Below, in pieces: positions 42,432 to 52,244 of a stretch of DNA of 64,000 nucleotides (positions are counted from its first letter, which is position 1; every line of letters begins with the position of its first letter). The position numbers were made by a program, and so were the translations under genes. Origin of the DNA: 40-80 sp040394775 (lineage in GTDB: Bacteria; Bacteroidota; Bacteroidia; Flavobacteriales_D; Crocinitomicaceae); assembly GCA_040394775.1 (NCBI GenBank), contig JBEBRN010000003.1:14529-78528 (forward strand), written 5' to 3'. The notes under the pieces are model-generated. The model made no database searches and had not been told where the DNA came from. It saw nothing but the letters and a program-made list of their open reading frames with translations.

Positions 42432-44054
42432 ATGATTACAGTAAATAATTTATCATTACAATTCGGAAAACGAATTTTATTTGATGAAGTAAATCTAAAG
42501 TTTGTTGGTGGTAACTGTTACGGTGTAATAGGCGCTAATGGAGCGGGAAAATCAACGTTTTTAAAAATCTTAACAGGAGATCAAGATCCAACAAAAGGGT
42601 CAATTGATTTAGAACCAGGGAAACGGATGGCTGTTTTAAGCCAAAACCACTTTGAGTTCGACGAAATACCCGTTCTTCAAACCGTAATGATGGGGCATAA
42701 ACGTCTCTATGAAATTATGGTGGAGAAAGACGCGCTTTATGCGAAGTCAGATTTCTCGGATGAAGATGGTATGCGTGCATCGGAATTAGAAGGTGAATTT
42801 GCTGATATGGAAGGTTGGAATGCTGAAACAGATGCCGCTTCTTTATTGAGTAATTTAGAAATTGAAGAATCAAAGCATTCTATGCTAATGAAGGATTTGC
42901 CAAGTAATGAAAAAGTACGTGTCTTATTAGCACAAGCTTTATTTGGTAATCCCGATGTCTTAATATTAGATGAGCCAACCAACGACTTGGATTTAAAAAC
43001 CATCTCATGGTTAGAAGATTTCCTATTGGATTTCAAAAACACAGTGATTGTTGTTTCTCACGACCGTCACTTTTTGGATACCGTATGTACACACGTTTGC
43101 GACATTGACTATTCAAAAATTAACTTGTTCACTGGAAACTACTCGTTCTGGTATGAGTCTTCTCAATTAGCGTCTCGTCAGCGTTCTGATAAAAACAAAA
43201 AATCAGAAGATAAGAGAAAAGAATTACAAGAATTTATTGCTCGTTTCTCTGCGAATGCTTCCAAATCAAAGCAAGCAACATCGAGAAGAAAATTATTAGA
43301 TAAATTGGATTTAGATGAAATTCAACCTTCCTCTAGAAGATATCCAGGAATTTCTTTTGCATCAGAAAGAGATGCCGGAAACCAAATTCTTACCATAGAT
43401 AATCTTTCTAAGACCGTAGATGGAGAAGTGTTGTTCAAGGATGTTTCATTCACTTTAAACAAAGGGGATAAAGTCGCTTTCATCTCTAAAAATTCAGTGG
43501 CTTTAACGAGCTTCTTTGAAATACTTAGCGGCAGAGCCAAAGCTGATTCAGGTGAGTTTGTTTTTGGAACGACCATTACAACCGCTTATTTGCCAAATGA
43601 CAATTCAGAATATTTTCAAACGAGTGATTCTTTAATTGATTGGTTGAGACAGTACGCACAGACAGAAGAAGAAAAGGAAGAAGTAAACGTTCGTGGATTC
43701 TTAGGTAGAATGCTATTTTCTGGAGAAGAGGCGTTGAAATCTGCTAAAGTTTTATCAGGAGGGGAAAAGGTGCGTTGTATGCTTTCCAAAATGATGTTAG
43801 CAAAAGCTAATTTATTGATAATGGACGAACCAACGAATCACTTGGACTTGGAATCTATTACAGCTTTGAATAATGCTATGAAAGATTTTACCGGAAATAT
43901 TTTATTCACTTCTCATGACCACGAGTTAATACAAACGGTTGCTAATCGTATTATTGAAATTACACCCAATGGCTATATTGATAAGATGATTCCTTACGAT
44001 GAATATTTAAGTGATGATAAAATCAGTGCATTAGCCGAGCAATTGTATAATTGA
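42432..44054 (+). CDS. ABC-F family ATPase (YbiT-like)
   Basis: 540 residues, soluble, two ABC domains with no membrane part. NBD1: P-loop GANGAGKS at 34-41, signature replaced by LPSNEK at 156-161, Walker B VLILDEP 176-182. NBD2: the P-loop position (about 351-361) reads ISKNSVALTSF with no GK(S/T), but the signature LSGGEK (441-446) and Walker B LLIMDEP (461-467) are intact. A charged linker lies at about 255-300. The nucleotide site built from NBD1 P-loop and NBD2 signature is complete; the other is degenerate in both halves. ABC-F proteins act on ribosomes (translation or antibiotic protection). Likely translation-related. Confidence 0.92.
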   Translation: MITVNNLSLQFGKRILFDEVNLKFVGGNCYGVIGANGAGKSTFLKILTGDQDPTKGSIDLEPGKRMAVLSQNHFEFDEIPVLQTVMMGHKRLYEIMVEKDALYAKSDFSDEDGMRASELEGEFADMEGWNAETDAASLLSNLEIEESKHSMLMKDLPSNEKVRVLLAQALFGNPDVLILDEPTNDLDLKTISWLEDFLLDFKNTVIVVSHDRHFLDTVCTHVCDIDYSKINLFTGNYSFWYESSQLASRQRSDKNKKSEDKRKELQEFIARFSANASKSKQATSRRKLLDKLDLDEIQPSSRRYPGISFASERDAGNQILTIDNLSKTVDGEVLFKDVSFTLNKGDKVAFISKNSVALTSFFEILSGRAKADSGEFVFGTTITTAYLPNDNSEYFQTSDSLIDWLRQYAQTEEEKEEVNVRGFLGRMLFSGEEALKSAKVLSGGEKVRCMLSKMMLAKANLLIMDEPTNHLDLESITALNNAMKDFTGNILFTSHDHELIQTVANRIIEITPNGYIDKMIPYDEYLSDDKISALAEQLYN

Positions 44055-44086
44055 ATGTAAGAATACAAACTTTAAAAGTTTAAAAA

Positions 44087-44608
44087 ATGAATCCAGTAAA
44101 AGCAATTGATACCTTAACCATCACTACAAAAGTTGTTCTTCCAAACGAAACCAACAATATGGGAAATCTTTTTGGAGGGCAATTGCTTGCTTGGATGGAC
44201 GTTAGCGCGAGTGTTGCGTCGTATCGCTTGTGTCACCGCACAGTAACGACGGCATCCGTGAACAATGTTTCATTTGACCGACCTATTCCTGATGGTGCTA
44301 TAGTAACATTAGAAGCGAAAGTATCTCGTTCCTTTAGAAGCTCTATGGAAGTTTTTATTGATGTTTTTATGGAAGACCCTCGTGATGACAAAGGTGATCG
44401 AATTAAATGCAATGAAGCAATTTATACTTTCGTAGCCTTGGGTTACGATGGAAGACCGGTAGCTGTTCCAGAACTTGTTCCGGAAACAAAAGAGGAAATA
44501 GCTCGTTTTAATGGAGCCTTAAGAAGAAAACAATTAAGCTTAATTTTAGCTGGAAAAATGAAGCCAGACGAAGCGACAGAGCTTAAAGCATTATTTTTTA
44601 AAGACTAA
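44087..44608 (+). CDS. Acyl-CoA thioesterase (hotdog fold, YciA-like)
   Basis: 173 residues. ETNNMGNLFGGQLLAWMDVSASVASYR is the hotdog-helix region with the catalytic aspartate (D in WMDV). TASVNNVSFDRPI follows. It hydrolyses acyl-CoA thioesters in the cytoplasm; substrate length is not predictable. The gene is 32 bp after the ABC-F gene, so it may share its transcript. Confidence 0.92.
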   Translation: MNPVKAIDTLTITTKVVLPNETNNMGNLFGGQLLAWMDVSASVASYRLCHRTVTTASVNNVSFDRPIPDGAIVTLEAKVSRSFRSSMEVFIDVFMEDPRDDKGDRIKCNEAIYTFVALGYDGRPVAVPELVPETKEEIARFNGALRRKQLSLILAGKMKPDEATELKALFFKD

Positions 44609-44681
44609 ATTTTAACGTTATTGAGGCTGCTTTTATAGGTAAATAATCATTATTTATTAATCTAATTAAGTAGAATAACCT

Positions 44682-44689
44682 TAACTTTG
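44682..44689 (+). promoter_or_regulatory. -7 promoter box for pckA
   Basis: TAACTTTG matches TAnnTTTG, 31 bp before the start of pckA. Confidence 0.55.
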
Positions 44690-44720
44690 CAATTCAATAA
44701 GTAGCTAAAAAGTAAAAAAC

Positions 44721-46328
44721 ATGAATGAATTTGGTTTAAAAGGAAAGTCATCTGATTTGTCTCAAATAGGGTTAAAAAATTCAACAAATGTATTTTGGAA
44801 TCTAACTCCCGCTGAGCTCGTAGAAGACACTATATTACTAGGCGAAGGGATGCTGTCGAGTACAGGAGCTGTTGCAATCGAAACAGGTGAGTTTACAGGT
44901 AGGTCTCCAAAAGATCGTTTTATCGTTAGTGATGCGGTAACTGAAGATGCAGTTTGGTGGGGTGATATCAACATTAAATTCTCTCCAGAAAAGTTTGATA
45001 AATTATACGACCGAGTGATGGATTACTTGGAAGATAAAGATATATACGTAAGAGATTCATATGCTTGTGCAGACGATCGTTACAGAATGAATATTCGCAC
45101 GATTAATGAAGTTCCTTGGGGAAATATGTTTGCTTACAACATGTTCCTAAGACCAACGAAGACAGAAATTCAAAACTTCACTCCTGAGTGGCATGTTATC
45201 TGTGTTCCTGGTTTTATGGCTGACCCTGCAATTGATGGAACGCGACAACATAACTTCGCCGTTCTTAACTTTACTAAGAAGGTTATTTTGATTGGAGGAA
45301 CTGCTTATACAGGTGAAATTAAAAAAGGTGTTTTTTCTGCTTTGAACTTTATTTTACCACATGAGAAAAGAGTACTTTCTATGCACTGCTCTGCTAATAT
45401 TGGAAAAGAGGGTGATACGGCTATTTTCTTTGGACTTTCTGGCACAGGAAAAACAACATTGTCTTCCGATCCAAATCGCCTTTTAATTGGTGATGATGAA
45501 CACGGATGGAGTGATAATACTGTTTTCAACTTTGAAGGTGGATGTTATGCAAAAACGATTGATTTATCAAGAGAAAAAGAACCGCAAATTTTTGACGCTA
45601 TAAAATTTGGTGCTATTTTAGAAAACATAGTCTTCAAAGAAGGAACTGCTGATGTAGATTATGAAGATGTTTCTATTACTCAGAATACACGTGTTTCTTA
45701 TCCATTATATCATATTGAGAATGTAGCGACTCCTTCAATAGGTCACAATCCTAAGAATATATTTTTCTTAACCGCTGATGCGTTTGGTGTTTTACCTCCA
45801 ATCTCTAAATTAACGAAAGAGCAAGCTATGTATCACTTCATGTCTGGTTATACTGCAAAAGTGGCTGGAACAGAAGTAGGTGTAACAGAACCTCAATCAA
45901 CTTTCTCAGCTTGTTTTGGAAAGGCTTTTATTCCACTTCACCCTGCTAAATATGCAGAATTATTAGGTGAAAAACTGGAAGACGCATCTATCAATGTGTG
46001 GTTAATCAACACAGGTTGGACAGGTGGTTCATACGGAACAGGAAGTCGTATGAAGTTAGCTTACACTCGAGCAATGATTACAGCTGCTTTAGAAGGTAAA
46101 TTAGATAACGTTGAATTTGAGACTTTGCCAATATTTGACCTTCAAATTCCTACTTCATGTGATAATGTTCCTACTGAGATTTTAAACCCAAGAACTACTT
46201 GGATGGATAAATCAGCTTATGACGATACGGCTAATAAATTAGCTAGTCAATTCGTGAAGAATTTCGAACAATTCGTAGGTGAAACGAGCGAAGCTATTTT
46301 AAGTGCAGCACCAAAGGTGATTGCATAA
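44721..46328 (+). CDS. pckA: Phosphoenolpyruvate carboxykinase (ATP)
   Basis: 535 residues, as expected for the ATP-dependent enzyme. The P-loop GLSGTGKTTLSSDP begins near residue 238, kinase-2 is IGDDEHGWSDN, and EFTGRSPKDRFIV near residue 55 binds oxaloacetate. The C-terminal NTGWTGGSYGTGSRM is diagnostic of the ATP class. It converts oxaloacetate to PEP in gluconeogenesis. Its own promoter lies upstream. Convergent with the SDR gene. Confidence 0.98.
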   Translation: MNEFGLKGKSSDLSQIGLKNSTNVFWNLTPAELVEDTILLGEGMLSSTGAVAIETGEFTGRSPKDRFIVSDAVTEDAVWWGDINIKFSPEKFDKLYDRVMDYLEDKDIYVRDSYACADDRYRMNIRTINEVPWGNMFAYNMFLRPTKTEIQNFTPEWHVICVPGFMADPAIDGTRQHNFAVLNFTKKVILIGGTAYTGEIKKGVFSALNFILPHEKRVLSMHCSANIGKEGDTAIFFGLSGTGKTTLSSDPNRLLIGDDEHGWSDNTVFNFEGGCYAKTIDLSREKEPQIFDAIKFGAILENIVFKEGTADVDYEDVSITQNTRVSYPLYHIENVATPSIGHNPKNIFFLTADAFGVLPPISKLTKEQAMYHFMSGYTAKVAGTEVGVTEPQSTFSACFGKAFIPLHPAKYAELLGEKLEDASINVWLINTGWTGGSYGTGSRMKLAYTRAMITAALEGKLDNVEFETLPIFDLQIPTSCDNVPTEILNPRTTWMDKSAYDDTANKLASQFVKNFEQFVGETSEAILSAAPKVIA

Positions 46329-46362
46329 TCTTATTATAAAATGTTGAGTGGAGAACTAATTG

Positions 46363-47151
46363 TTATAAACTTTTAGTTCTTCCACCATCAACAGGAACAT
46401 TAATCCCATTTATATAACTTGCTGCTTCAGAAGCTAAGAAGACAACCGCATTCGCAACTTCTTCGGGCTGAGCAATACGCTTCATTGGCACTTCATTGGC
46501 CATGGTGTTGAAAACAGTATCTACCGTTTCTCCAGATTTCTCGGATTTAGTAGACGCAATTGATTTTAAACGTTCCGTATTGGTTGCGCCAGGCAATACA
46601 TTATTGACAGTAATATTAAACTGCCCCAATTCATTCGCTAAAGTTTTACTCCAATTGGCAACCGCCCCACGAATTGTATTCGATACACCTAATCCGTTTA
46701 AAGGCTGTTTAACAGATGTTGAGATAATGTTTATAATACGCCCATATCCATTCTTCTTCATTAAAGGAACAAGTTTCTGAACCAAGATATGGTTGCAAAC
46801 AAGGTGTTGTGTAAATGCAGCATAAAACTCTTCTACTGCTGCGTCAAATACAAGACCTCCTTTTGGGCCTCCTGTATTGTTTACTAGAATATGTGCGTCA
46901 CCACCTTTTTTAATATACGTATCTAAAGCTATTGCTAATTCTTCTGGCTTTGAAAAGTCAGCGATTAATAGGTGGTGATTTTGACCTGATGAAGTATCTA
47001 ATGTTTCAGCAACGGCTTTAAGTTTCTCTTCATTTCGCGCGACTAGAACAACGTTGGCACCATTCTCTGCCATTTCATGTGCAATACACTTTCCGATTCC
47101 TTGTGTGCTTCCGCATACGATTGCTGTTCTATTATTTAGTTGCAAATTCAT
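46363..47151 (-). CDS. SDR-fold oxidoreductase with altered active site
   Basis: 262 residues of short-chain dehydrogenase fold. The cofactor loop is CGSTQGIG (13-20), NNTGG is at 91-95, and the catalytic serine lies near S144 (IISTSV). The Y-x-x-x-K pair is missing: the position reads S157-N-T-I-R161. The C-terminal MKRIAQPEEVANAVVFLASE and YINGINVPVDGG segment is typical of 3-oxoacyl-ACP-reductase-like SDRs. Catalysis is therefore uncertain. It may be a regulatory or binding protein, or use another base. Its own promoter box is within the hairpin at 47191-47217. Confidence 0.85.
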   Translation of the reverse strand: MNLQLNNRTAIVCGSTQGIGKCIAHEMAENGANVVLVARNEEKLKAVAETLDTSSGQNHHLLIADFSKPEELAIALDTYIKKGGDAHILVNNTGGPKGGLVFDAAVEEFYAAFTQHLVCNHILVQKLVPLMKKNGYGRIINIISTSVKQPLNGLGVSNTIRGAVANWSKTLANELGQFNITVNNVLPGATNTERLKSIASTKSEKSGETVDTVFNTMANEVPMKRIAQPEEVANAVVFLASEAASYINGINVPVDGGRTKSL

Positions 47152-47188
47152 ATTGAATGATTTTTGATAATTTAAAAAGTTAATAATA

Positions 47189-47196
47189 CAAAAATA
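47189..47196 (-). promoter_or_regulatory. -7 promoter box for SDR gene
   Basis: CAAAAATA, the complement of TAnnTTTG, 37 bp upstream of the SDR start. It overlaps the terminator of the neighbouring cargo gene. Confidence 0.45.
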
Positions 47197-47217
47197 GGGC
47201 TTTTTCAGCCCTATTTT
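47191..47217 (-). terminator. Terminator of cargo gene
   Basis: An 11-bp perfect stem (47191-47201 with 47207-47217, core TAGGGCT) with a 5-nt loop; the minus-strand product has flanking T residues. It lies 18 bp after the cargo gene stop. Confidence 0.75.
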
Positions 47218-47234
47218 ATCCTCTAATTATTGTT

Positions 47235-49325
47235 TTACTTTCTAACTAAGTGAAAGAATCCATGTCCTTCATAAGATAGTCCGTTAAAGTCCGTCATGGT
47301 ATATTTATAGAAGTACACGCCTGGGGCAGCTCTATCGCCATCCCATGAGTCAATAGGTGAGTTTAATGTTGTCATTAGATTTCCCCAACGATTGAAGATT
47401 TCCATGTGCATTTCTTTAATTAGCGTTGTCGTTACAAAGAACGCATCATTAGCACCATCTTCATTTGGCGTGAAGACATTAGGAATGACAATGGTTGGAT
47501 TTGGAAATGGAAGAACGGTAACGATACCCATTGCAGTGTCGCTACACAAACCATTGCTAGCTGTTAAAATCACCGTGTAATCTCCAGGAACTGTGTAAAT
47601 AGAAGACGCATCTTCAGTATTACTCTTTAAGGTGTTTCCAAAGTCCCAAAGGTAAGAGTTAGCAGCACCTGAGGTGTTTGTAAATTCTACTTCCAATGGA
47701 GGTGTTCCTGAGCTTGGATTGTAATCAAATCCTGCATCAGGTGAATCCAATAAAAAGACGGTAACTGAATCATATCCAACACAACCATTCACATCAACTC
47801 CCTTTACAATATAAGTTGTTTCAGTAGTTGGATTGGCAATAACAGCCTGTCCTGTTGCATTATTTAATCCCGTAGCTGGTGTCCATGTATAGGTTTGAGC
47901 GCCTGCTGCTTTTAGAGAAGTAGACTGACCTAAACAAATAGTTTTATCAGCGCCTGCATCAATAGTAGGATGGATGTTAATCACTACTTCTACGGGTGTT
48001 TTTTCACTTTCACAACCATTTACTGTCTGAGTAACATAATACGTTCCTGTTATAACACTATCCGTTGGGTTCATTGTAGTGGTACTTGTTATGCTCGCAT
48101 ACCATTTGACATCCATTCCGGAAACAAAAAGATTGGAAATTTTAGCACTATCGCAGAATGATTGAGGAGATTCTGCATCTGGACCTGCTGGAGGAGGTGA
48201 TTGAGGTGCATTGGTAAAACTTGCCGCTTCTGATAAGCATCCATCGTTAGTCGCTGTTACTGAGTAACTGGTGCCTTCTATCGCTCCAATTATTTCACCG
48301 CCATTACCAATGGTTGGACCTGCTGGCGTAAACGTATATGTAAGTGTGGGATCGTAATTAGTTATTTTATTCGAACCACTGCCTGAGCAAGTTCCACCGA
48401 TAGCATAAAAAATTGGGGTAGCTGGCGTTTGTTGTTTCGTAACGGTGACCTTTTTCTCACAACCTAGGTTGTCCGAGAATGTCGCTGAAATAACACAATC
48501 CTGCCCATTTGCAAGACCGCCATTAAATGTAAAGTTTAAATCTGCTGCTGTTGATGGAAATGGAGGGTAAAAGAAAACGGTATCTCCACAGGTAGATGAA
48601 ATAATTAATGTTCCTGTAGTAATGTTTGTAGCAACAGTCACGGCACCTGAAATAGTAGTATTGACGCCGTTACAAACAGAAGTTGCAACTATTTTTGTAA
48701 TATCACAGCTTACAATAGAACAGTCTGTAACACCTGCTCCTTGAGTAGATTCGTTTGTTTGATTAAGAGTAATATAACCATTTGAGTTGGAATAATTGGT
48801 GACCAATACCATATAATACTCTCCCTGAATTGCTGCTGGTGGAGTTGTTGCACCACTCACTCCAGCGGGACATATACTATTGCTTCCTCCTTGTACTCCT
48901 AATCCAATCGTTTCCACTGCTGCTGTTGAGTAACTGGACTGAATTGGAGGAGTAGAACCGTTCATGATTCCAGTACAACCGACACTTTCATCTGAAAATG
49001 GACCCCAAATTGCAAAATCGACATCCAGACCTGAACCAGCACCGTTTTGTTGTGTCGTTTGATTTATATTTAATTTCATTGGACCTGTCTCAGCTATTTT
49101 CATATAATACCAAGCAGGATTTTTCGCATTTGATACACAACCGTAGTTAGGGCCATTAGTCGCATTAACACCCGTGTTATTTGGGAAGTTATAGGTAGTG
49201 CCCGAACAGAATGGGTCGGCACTATTACAGTCTGTTCCTTGGCCAAATGAAATAGAAGCGACTACCAGAATAAATACACTTGAAAAGGTTAGTTTTAAAG
49301 AATTATAAAAGAATAATTTTTTCAT
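47235..49325 (-). CDS. T9SS type B cargo protein with PKD domain
   Basis: 696 residues with a signal peptide (FILVVASISFGQ). The N-terminal CNSADPFCSGTTYNFPN domain is common in flavobacterial surface proteins. Ig-like modules follow, then a PKD domain at about 525-605 (PPLEVEFTNTSGAANSYLWDFG). The C-terminal VIPNVFTPNEDGANDAFFV with IFNRWG is the CHU_C type B sorting domain. It is exported by type IX secretion to the surface; function unknown. A hypothetical gene lies 6 bp upstream on the same strand. No PorP is adjacent. Confidence 0.9.
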   Translation of the reverse strand: MKKLFFYNSLKLTFSSVFILVVASISFGQGTDCNSADPFCSGTTYNFPNNTGVNATNGPNYGCVSNAKNPAWYYMKIAETGPMKLNINQTTQQNGAGSGLDVDFAIWGPFSDESVGCTGIMNGSTPPIQSSYSTAAVETIGLGVQGGSNSICPAGVSGATTPPAAIQGEYYMVLVTNYSNSNGYITLNQTNESTQGAGVTDCSIVSCDITKIVATSVCNGVNTTISGAVTVATNITTGTLIISSTCGDTVFFYPPFPSTAADLNFTFNGGLANGQDCVISATFSDNLGCEKKVTVTKQQTPATPIFYAIGGTCSGSGSNKITNYDPTLTYTFTPAGPTIGNGGEIIGAIEGTSYSVTATNDGCLSEAASFTNAPQSPPPAGPDAESPQSFCDSAKISNLFVSGMDVKWYASITSTTTMNPTDSVITGTYYVTQTVNGCESEKTPVEVVINIHPTIDAGADKTICLGQSTSLKAAGAQTYTWTPATGLNNATGQAVIANPTTETTYIVKGVDVNGCVGYDSVTVFLLDSPDAGFDYNPSSGTPPLEVEFTNTSGAANSYLWDFGNTLKSNTEDASSIYTVPGDYTVILTASNGLCSDTAMGIVTVLPFPNPTIVIPNVFTPNEDGANDAFFVTTTLIKEMHMEIFNRWGNLMTTLNSPIDSWDGDRAAPGVYFYKYTMTDFNGLSYEGHGFFHLVRK

Positions 49326-49331
49326 TTCTAA

Positions 49332-49748
49332 TTAGTTTTTAGGCAATAATCTGATTAAGTAATTTGTTTGATAGATCCCATAATAATCGGAAGAACCATC
49401 TTTTTCAGTTACCCAAAAATATTTTAAAGGATTAAATGTGTTAATATCATAATTAGGCCCTTTGTCATAGTCTAAATCGGGATTGTATTTACTCATTAAA
49501 TCCAATGTTGAAATAAGCTTGTAATGACCTGCTACTAGATATTCGTCGGATACTTTGATAATTTCAATTCTATTTAAAAAATCGGTATAACCACTTAAAT
49601 GCGCTGGAGTTAAATACTGTGTGTCTTCATTGTAAACTTCACTTGCTAATTTCAGAACAGTTTGTTTTGAGAGGTCAAGATAAACCCTTTCTTGCGAAAA
49701 CGCACTTATTGAAATAAGTGAGAATAAAATAAGTAATATATTTCTCAT
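49332..49748 (-). CDS. Small exported protein, unknown function
   Basis: 138 residues with a signal peptide (MRNILLILFSLISISAFSQ). The mature part is mixed alpha/beta, with DPDYDKGPNYDIN-like acidic segment and a C-terminal YYGIYQTNYLIRLLPKN. I do not recognise a family. It is 6 bp before the cargo gene and probably co-transcribed with it. Confidence 0.6.
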   Translation of the reverse strand: MRNILLILFSLISISAFSQERVYLDLSKQTVLKLASEVYNEDTQYLTPAHLSGYTDFLNRIEIIKVSDEYLVAGHYKLISTLDLMSKYNPDLDYDKGPNYDINTFNPLKYFWVTEKDGSSDYYGIYQTNYLIRLLPKN

Positions 49749-50005
49749 AGTTTGTTTTTATATTTTAGAAGGCTAAAGATACGTGTTTTTCTGAGAATGA
49801 CAATCTAAACCATTATCAATACGGTATTTCTGCTCTAATAGTTCTACTAAAATAATAATTATATAAAAATAAACAATTCTACTACCTTGGCCTTTCTTTT
49901 GATACAAAAAGAGTCCTTTATAGAACGATAAAATTCTGATAATAGCGAACTTCAATAAGCCAAAGTCCAAATTTTATTCGTTATTTTGCAGTTCATTAAA
50001 GTATC

Positions 50006-50881
50006 ATGTCTCATAAAGCTGGATTTGTAAATATTGTCGGTAGTCCAAACGTTGGTAAATCAACCTTGATGAATCAAATGTTAGGCGAAAAACTGTCGAT
50101 TGTCACTTCAAAAGCACAAACAACACGTCATCGTATTCACGGTATAGTAAACGATGAAGATTACCAAATTGTTTTTTCAGACACACCAGGTGTTGTGAAT
50201 GCTGCATACAAGCTACATGAGCAAATGATGGGTTACGTTGAGACATCTTTGCAAGATGCAGATATCCTCATTTTTATCACTGATATTTTTGAGAATGAAA
50301 TGAATCATCCAGAGACTTTAGCACGAATTCAGCGTTTAAATGTTCCAATTCTATTAGTAATTAATAAAATTGACTTAGCAACTCAAGAGAAAGTAGTTGA
50401 ACGCATCAGTTATTGGAAAGAGCGATTACCAAATGCTGAAATTATTCCAACTTCTGCTTTACATGGATTTAATAAGGAATGGATTTGGGATAAAATCATC
50501 GAACTTTTGCCAGAAAGTCCTCCTTATTTTGACAAAGAAGATATATCAGACCGCCCTATACGTTTCTTCATCTCAGAGATGATACGTGAAAAGATATTTT
50601 TATATACAAATAAAGAAATTCCTTACTCAAGTCAAGTTGAAATTGAGGAATACAAAGAAATGGAAGATATTATTCATATTCGTGCACAAATTATTGTGGA
50701 ACGCGATTCACAGAAAGGGATAATTATCGGAAAAGGGGGGACAATGCTAAAAAGAATTGGCTATGATGCCCGAAGAGATATCGAAGCATTTGTTGGAAAA
50801 AAAGTGTTTCTTAAAACGTTTGTCAAAGTTGATAAAGACTGGAGAGCAGACGCGACGAAGTTGAAAAAATATGGCTATTAA
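50006..50881 (+). CDS. era: GTPase Era
   Basis: 291 residues. The G1 motif is GSPNVGKST near residue 12, G3 is DTPG, and G4 is NKID. The C-terminal KH domain (KGIIIGKGGTMLKRIG) binds the 3' end of 16S rRNA. It acts in 30S assembly and cell-cycle control. It lies 54 bp before der, and the two GTPases are probably co-transcribed. Confidence 0.97.
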   Translation: MSHKAGFVNIVGSPNVGKSTLMNQMLGEKLSIVTSKAQTTRHRIHGIVNDEDYQIVFSDTPGVVNAAYKLHEQMMGYVETSLQDADILIFITDIFENEMNHPETLARIQRLNVPILLVINKIDLATQEKVVERISYWKERLPNAEIIPTSALHGFNKEWIWDKIIELLPESPPYFDKEDISDRPIRFFISEMIREKIFLYTNKEIPYSSQVEIEEYKEMEDIIHIRAQIIVERDSQKGIIIGKGGTMLKRIGYDARRDIEAFVGKKVFLKTFVKVDKDWRADATKLKKYGY

Positions 50882-50935
50882 TAAAAACCGCGTTTCTTTT
50901 TCAACCGTAACATCACTGATTAAAATAGATTAAAC

Positions 50936-52243
50936 ATGAGTAATATCATTGCAATTGTAGGCCGCCCAAATGTGGGAAAATCAACATTATTTAACCGATT
51001 AACAGAGTCGAGAGATGCTATCGTGAAAGAAGTGAGTGGTGTTACACGTGATCGTATCTATGGAAAAGGAGAGTGGAACGGTATTAATTTTTCTGTCATT
51101 GATACGGGTGGTTATATCAAAGGATCTGAAGATGTTTTTGAAGGTGAAATTCGTAAGCAAGTAGAAATAGCGATTGATGAAGCAAATACCATTTTATTTG
51201 TCGTTGATGTGATGGATGGTATTACAGATGTGGATAGTATGGTTGCCTCTCTTCTTCGAAAGTCGAAAAAGAAAGTGCTTATTGTTGCTAATAAGGTGGA
51301 CAACACACAACGTGTCGGAATGTCAGCTGAATTTTGGGGGTTAGGATTAGGAGATGTATTTGAAATTTCTGCTGTCAATGGTAGTGGAACGGGAGAAATA
51401 TTAGATGAGGTAGTAAAAGACTTTGAACCAGATGTGGATTTTTCGGAAGAAGATTCACTGCCTCGAATTGCTATTGTAGGAAGACCAAATGTTGGGAAAT
51501 CTTCGTTTATCAATGCTATTACAGGACATGATAGAAATATTGTAACGGACATTTCAGGGACCACACGTGATGCTATCCATACGCGTTATACAGCTTTTGG
51601 ATTTGATTTCTTATTGATTGACACGGCTGGATTACGCAAAAAGAATAAGGTTACTGAGGACATTGAATATTATTCAACCTTGCGTTCTGTTCGAGCAATT
51701 GAAGAGTCGGACGTTTGTATCATGATGATAGATGCCACTGAAGGAATTCAAAAGCAAGACTTGACGATTTACTATATGATTGAGAAAAATAGTAAAGGTG
51801 TCGTTGTTTTGGTCAACAAATGGGACTTGGTGGAGAAAGATCATAAAACATTATTAGAATACGAAGAAAATTTACGTCATGAGTTAGCGCCCTATACGGA
51901 TATTCCGATTCTATTTACGTCAACGATAACAAAGCAACGTTTACATAAAGCGATGGAAACAGCAATGGAAGTATATAAAAATAGAGGTACTCGTATTTCA
52001 ACTTCTGAGTTAAATGATGTAATGTTACCAATTATTGATCATACACCACCTCCATCAGTAAAAGGTAAATATCTTCAGATAAAATACATTACTCAATTAC
52101 CAATAAAATATCCTGCATTTGCATTTTTCTGTAATTTACCACAGTATATGCCGGATTCGTACAAACGATTTTTAGAGAATCAATTAAGACAGCGTTATAA
52201 TTTTAAGGGAATTCCTATTCGCATTTTCTTTAGAAAGAAATAA
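50936..52243 (+). CDS. der: Ribosome assembly GTPase Der (EngA)
   Basis: 435 residues, two consecutive GTPase domains. G1 motifs GRPNVGKST (near residue 8) and GRPNVGKSS (near 181), G3 DTGG and DTAG, G4 NKVD and NKWD are all present. The C-terminal KH-like domain ends with RQRYNFKGIPIRIFFRKK. Der is needed for 50S assembly. Convergent with prfA, with only 1 bp between the stops. Confidence 0.97.
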   Translation: MSNIIAIVGRPNVGKSTLFNRLTESRDAIVKEVSGVTRDRIYGKGEWNGINFSVIDTGGYIKGSEDVFEGEIRKQVEIAIDEANTILFVVDVMDGITDVDSMVASLLRKSKKKVLIVANKVDNTQRVGMSAEFWGLGLGDVFEISAVNGSGTGEILDEVVKDFEPDVDFSEEDSLPRIAIVGRPNVGKSSFINAITGHDRNIVTDISGTTRDAIHTRYTAFGFDFLLIDTAGLRKKNKVTEDIEYYSTLRSVRAIEESDVCIMMIDATEGIQKQDLTIYYMIEKNSKGVVVLVNKWDLVEKDHKTLLEYEENLRHELAPYTDIPILFTSTITKQRLHKAMETAMEVYKNRGTRISTSELNDVMLPIIDHTPPPSVKGKYLQIKYITQLPIKYPAFAFFCNLPQYMPDSYKRFLENQLRQRYNFKGIPIRIFFRKK

Positions 52244-52244
52244 A

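Noticed and set aside
49773..49970. Minus-strand 65-codon ORF upstream of era
   Set aside because: AT-rich, no recognisable features or start signal, and in a normal intergenic gap before era.
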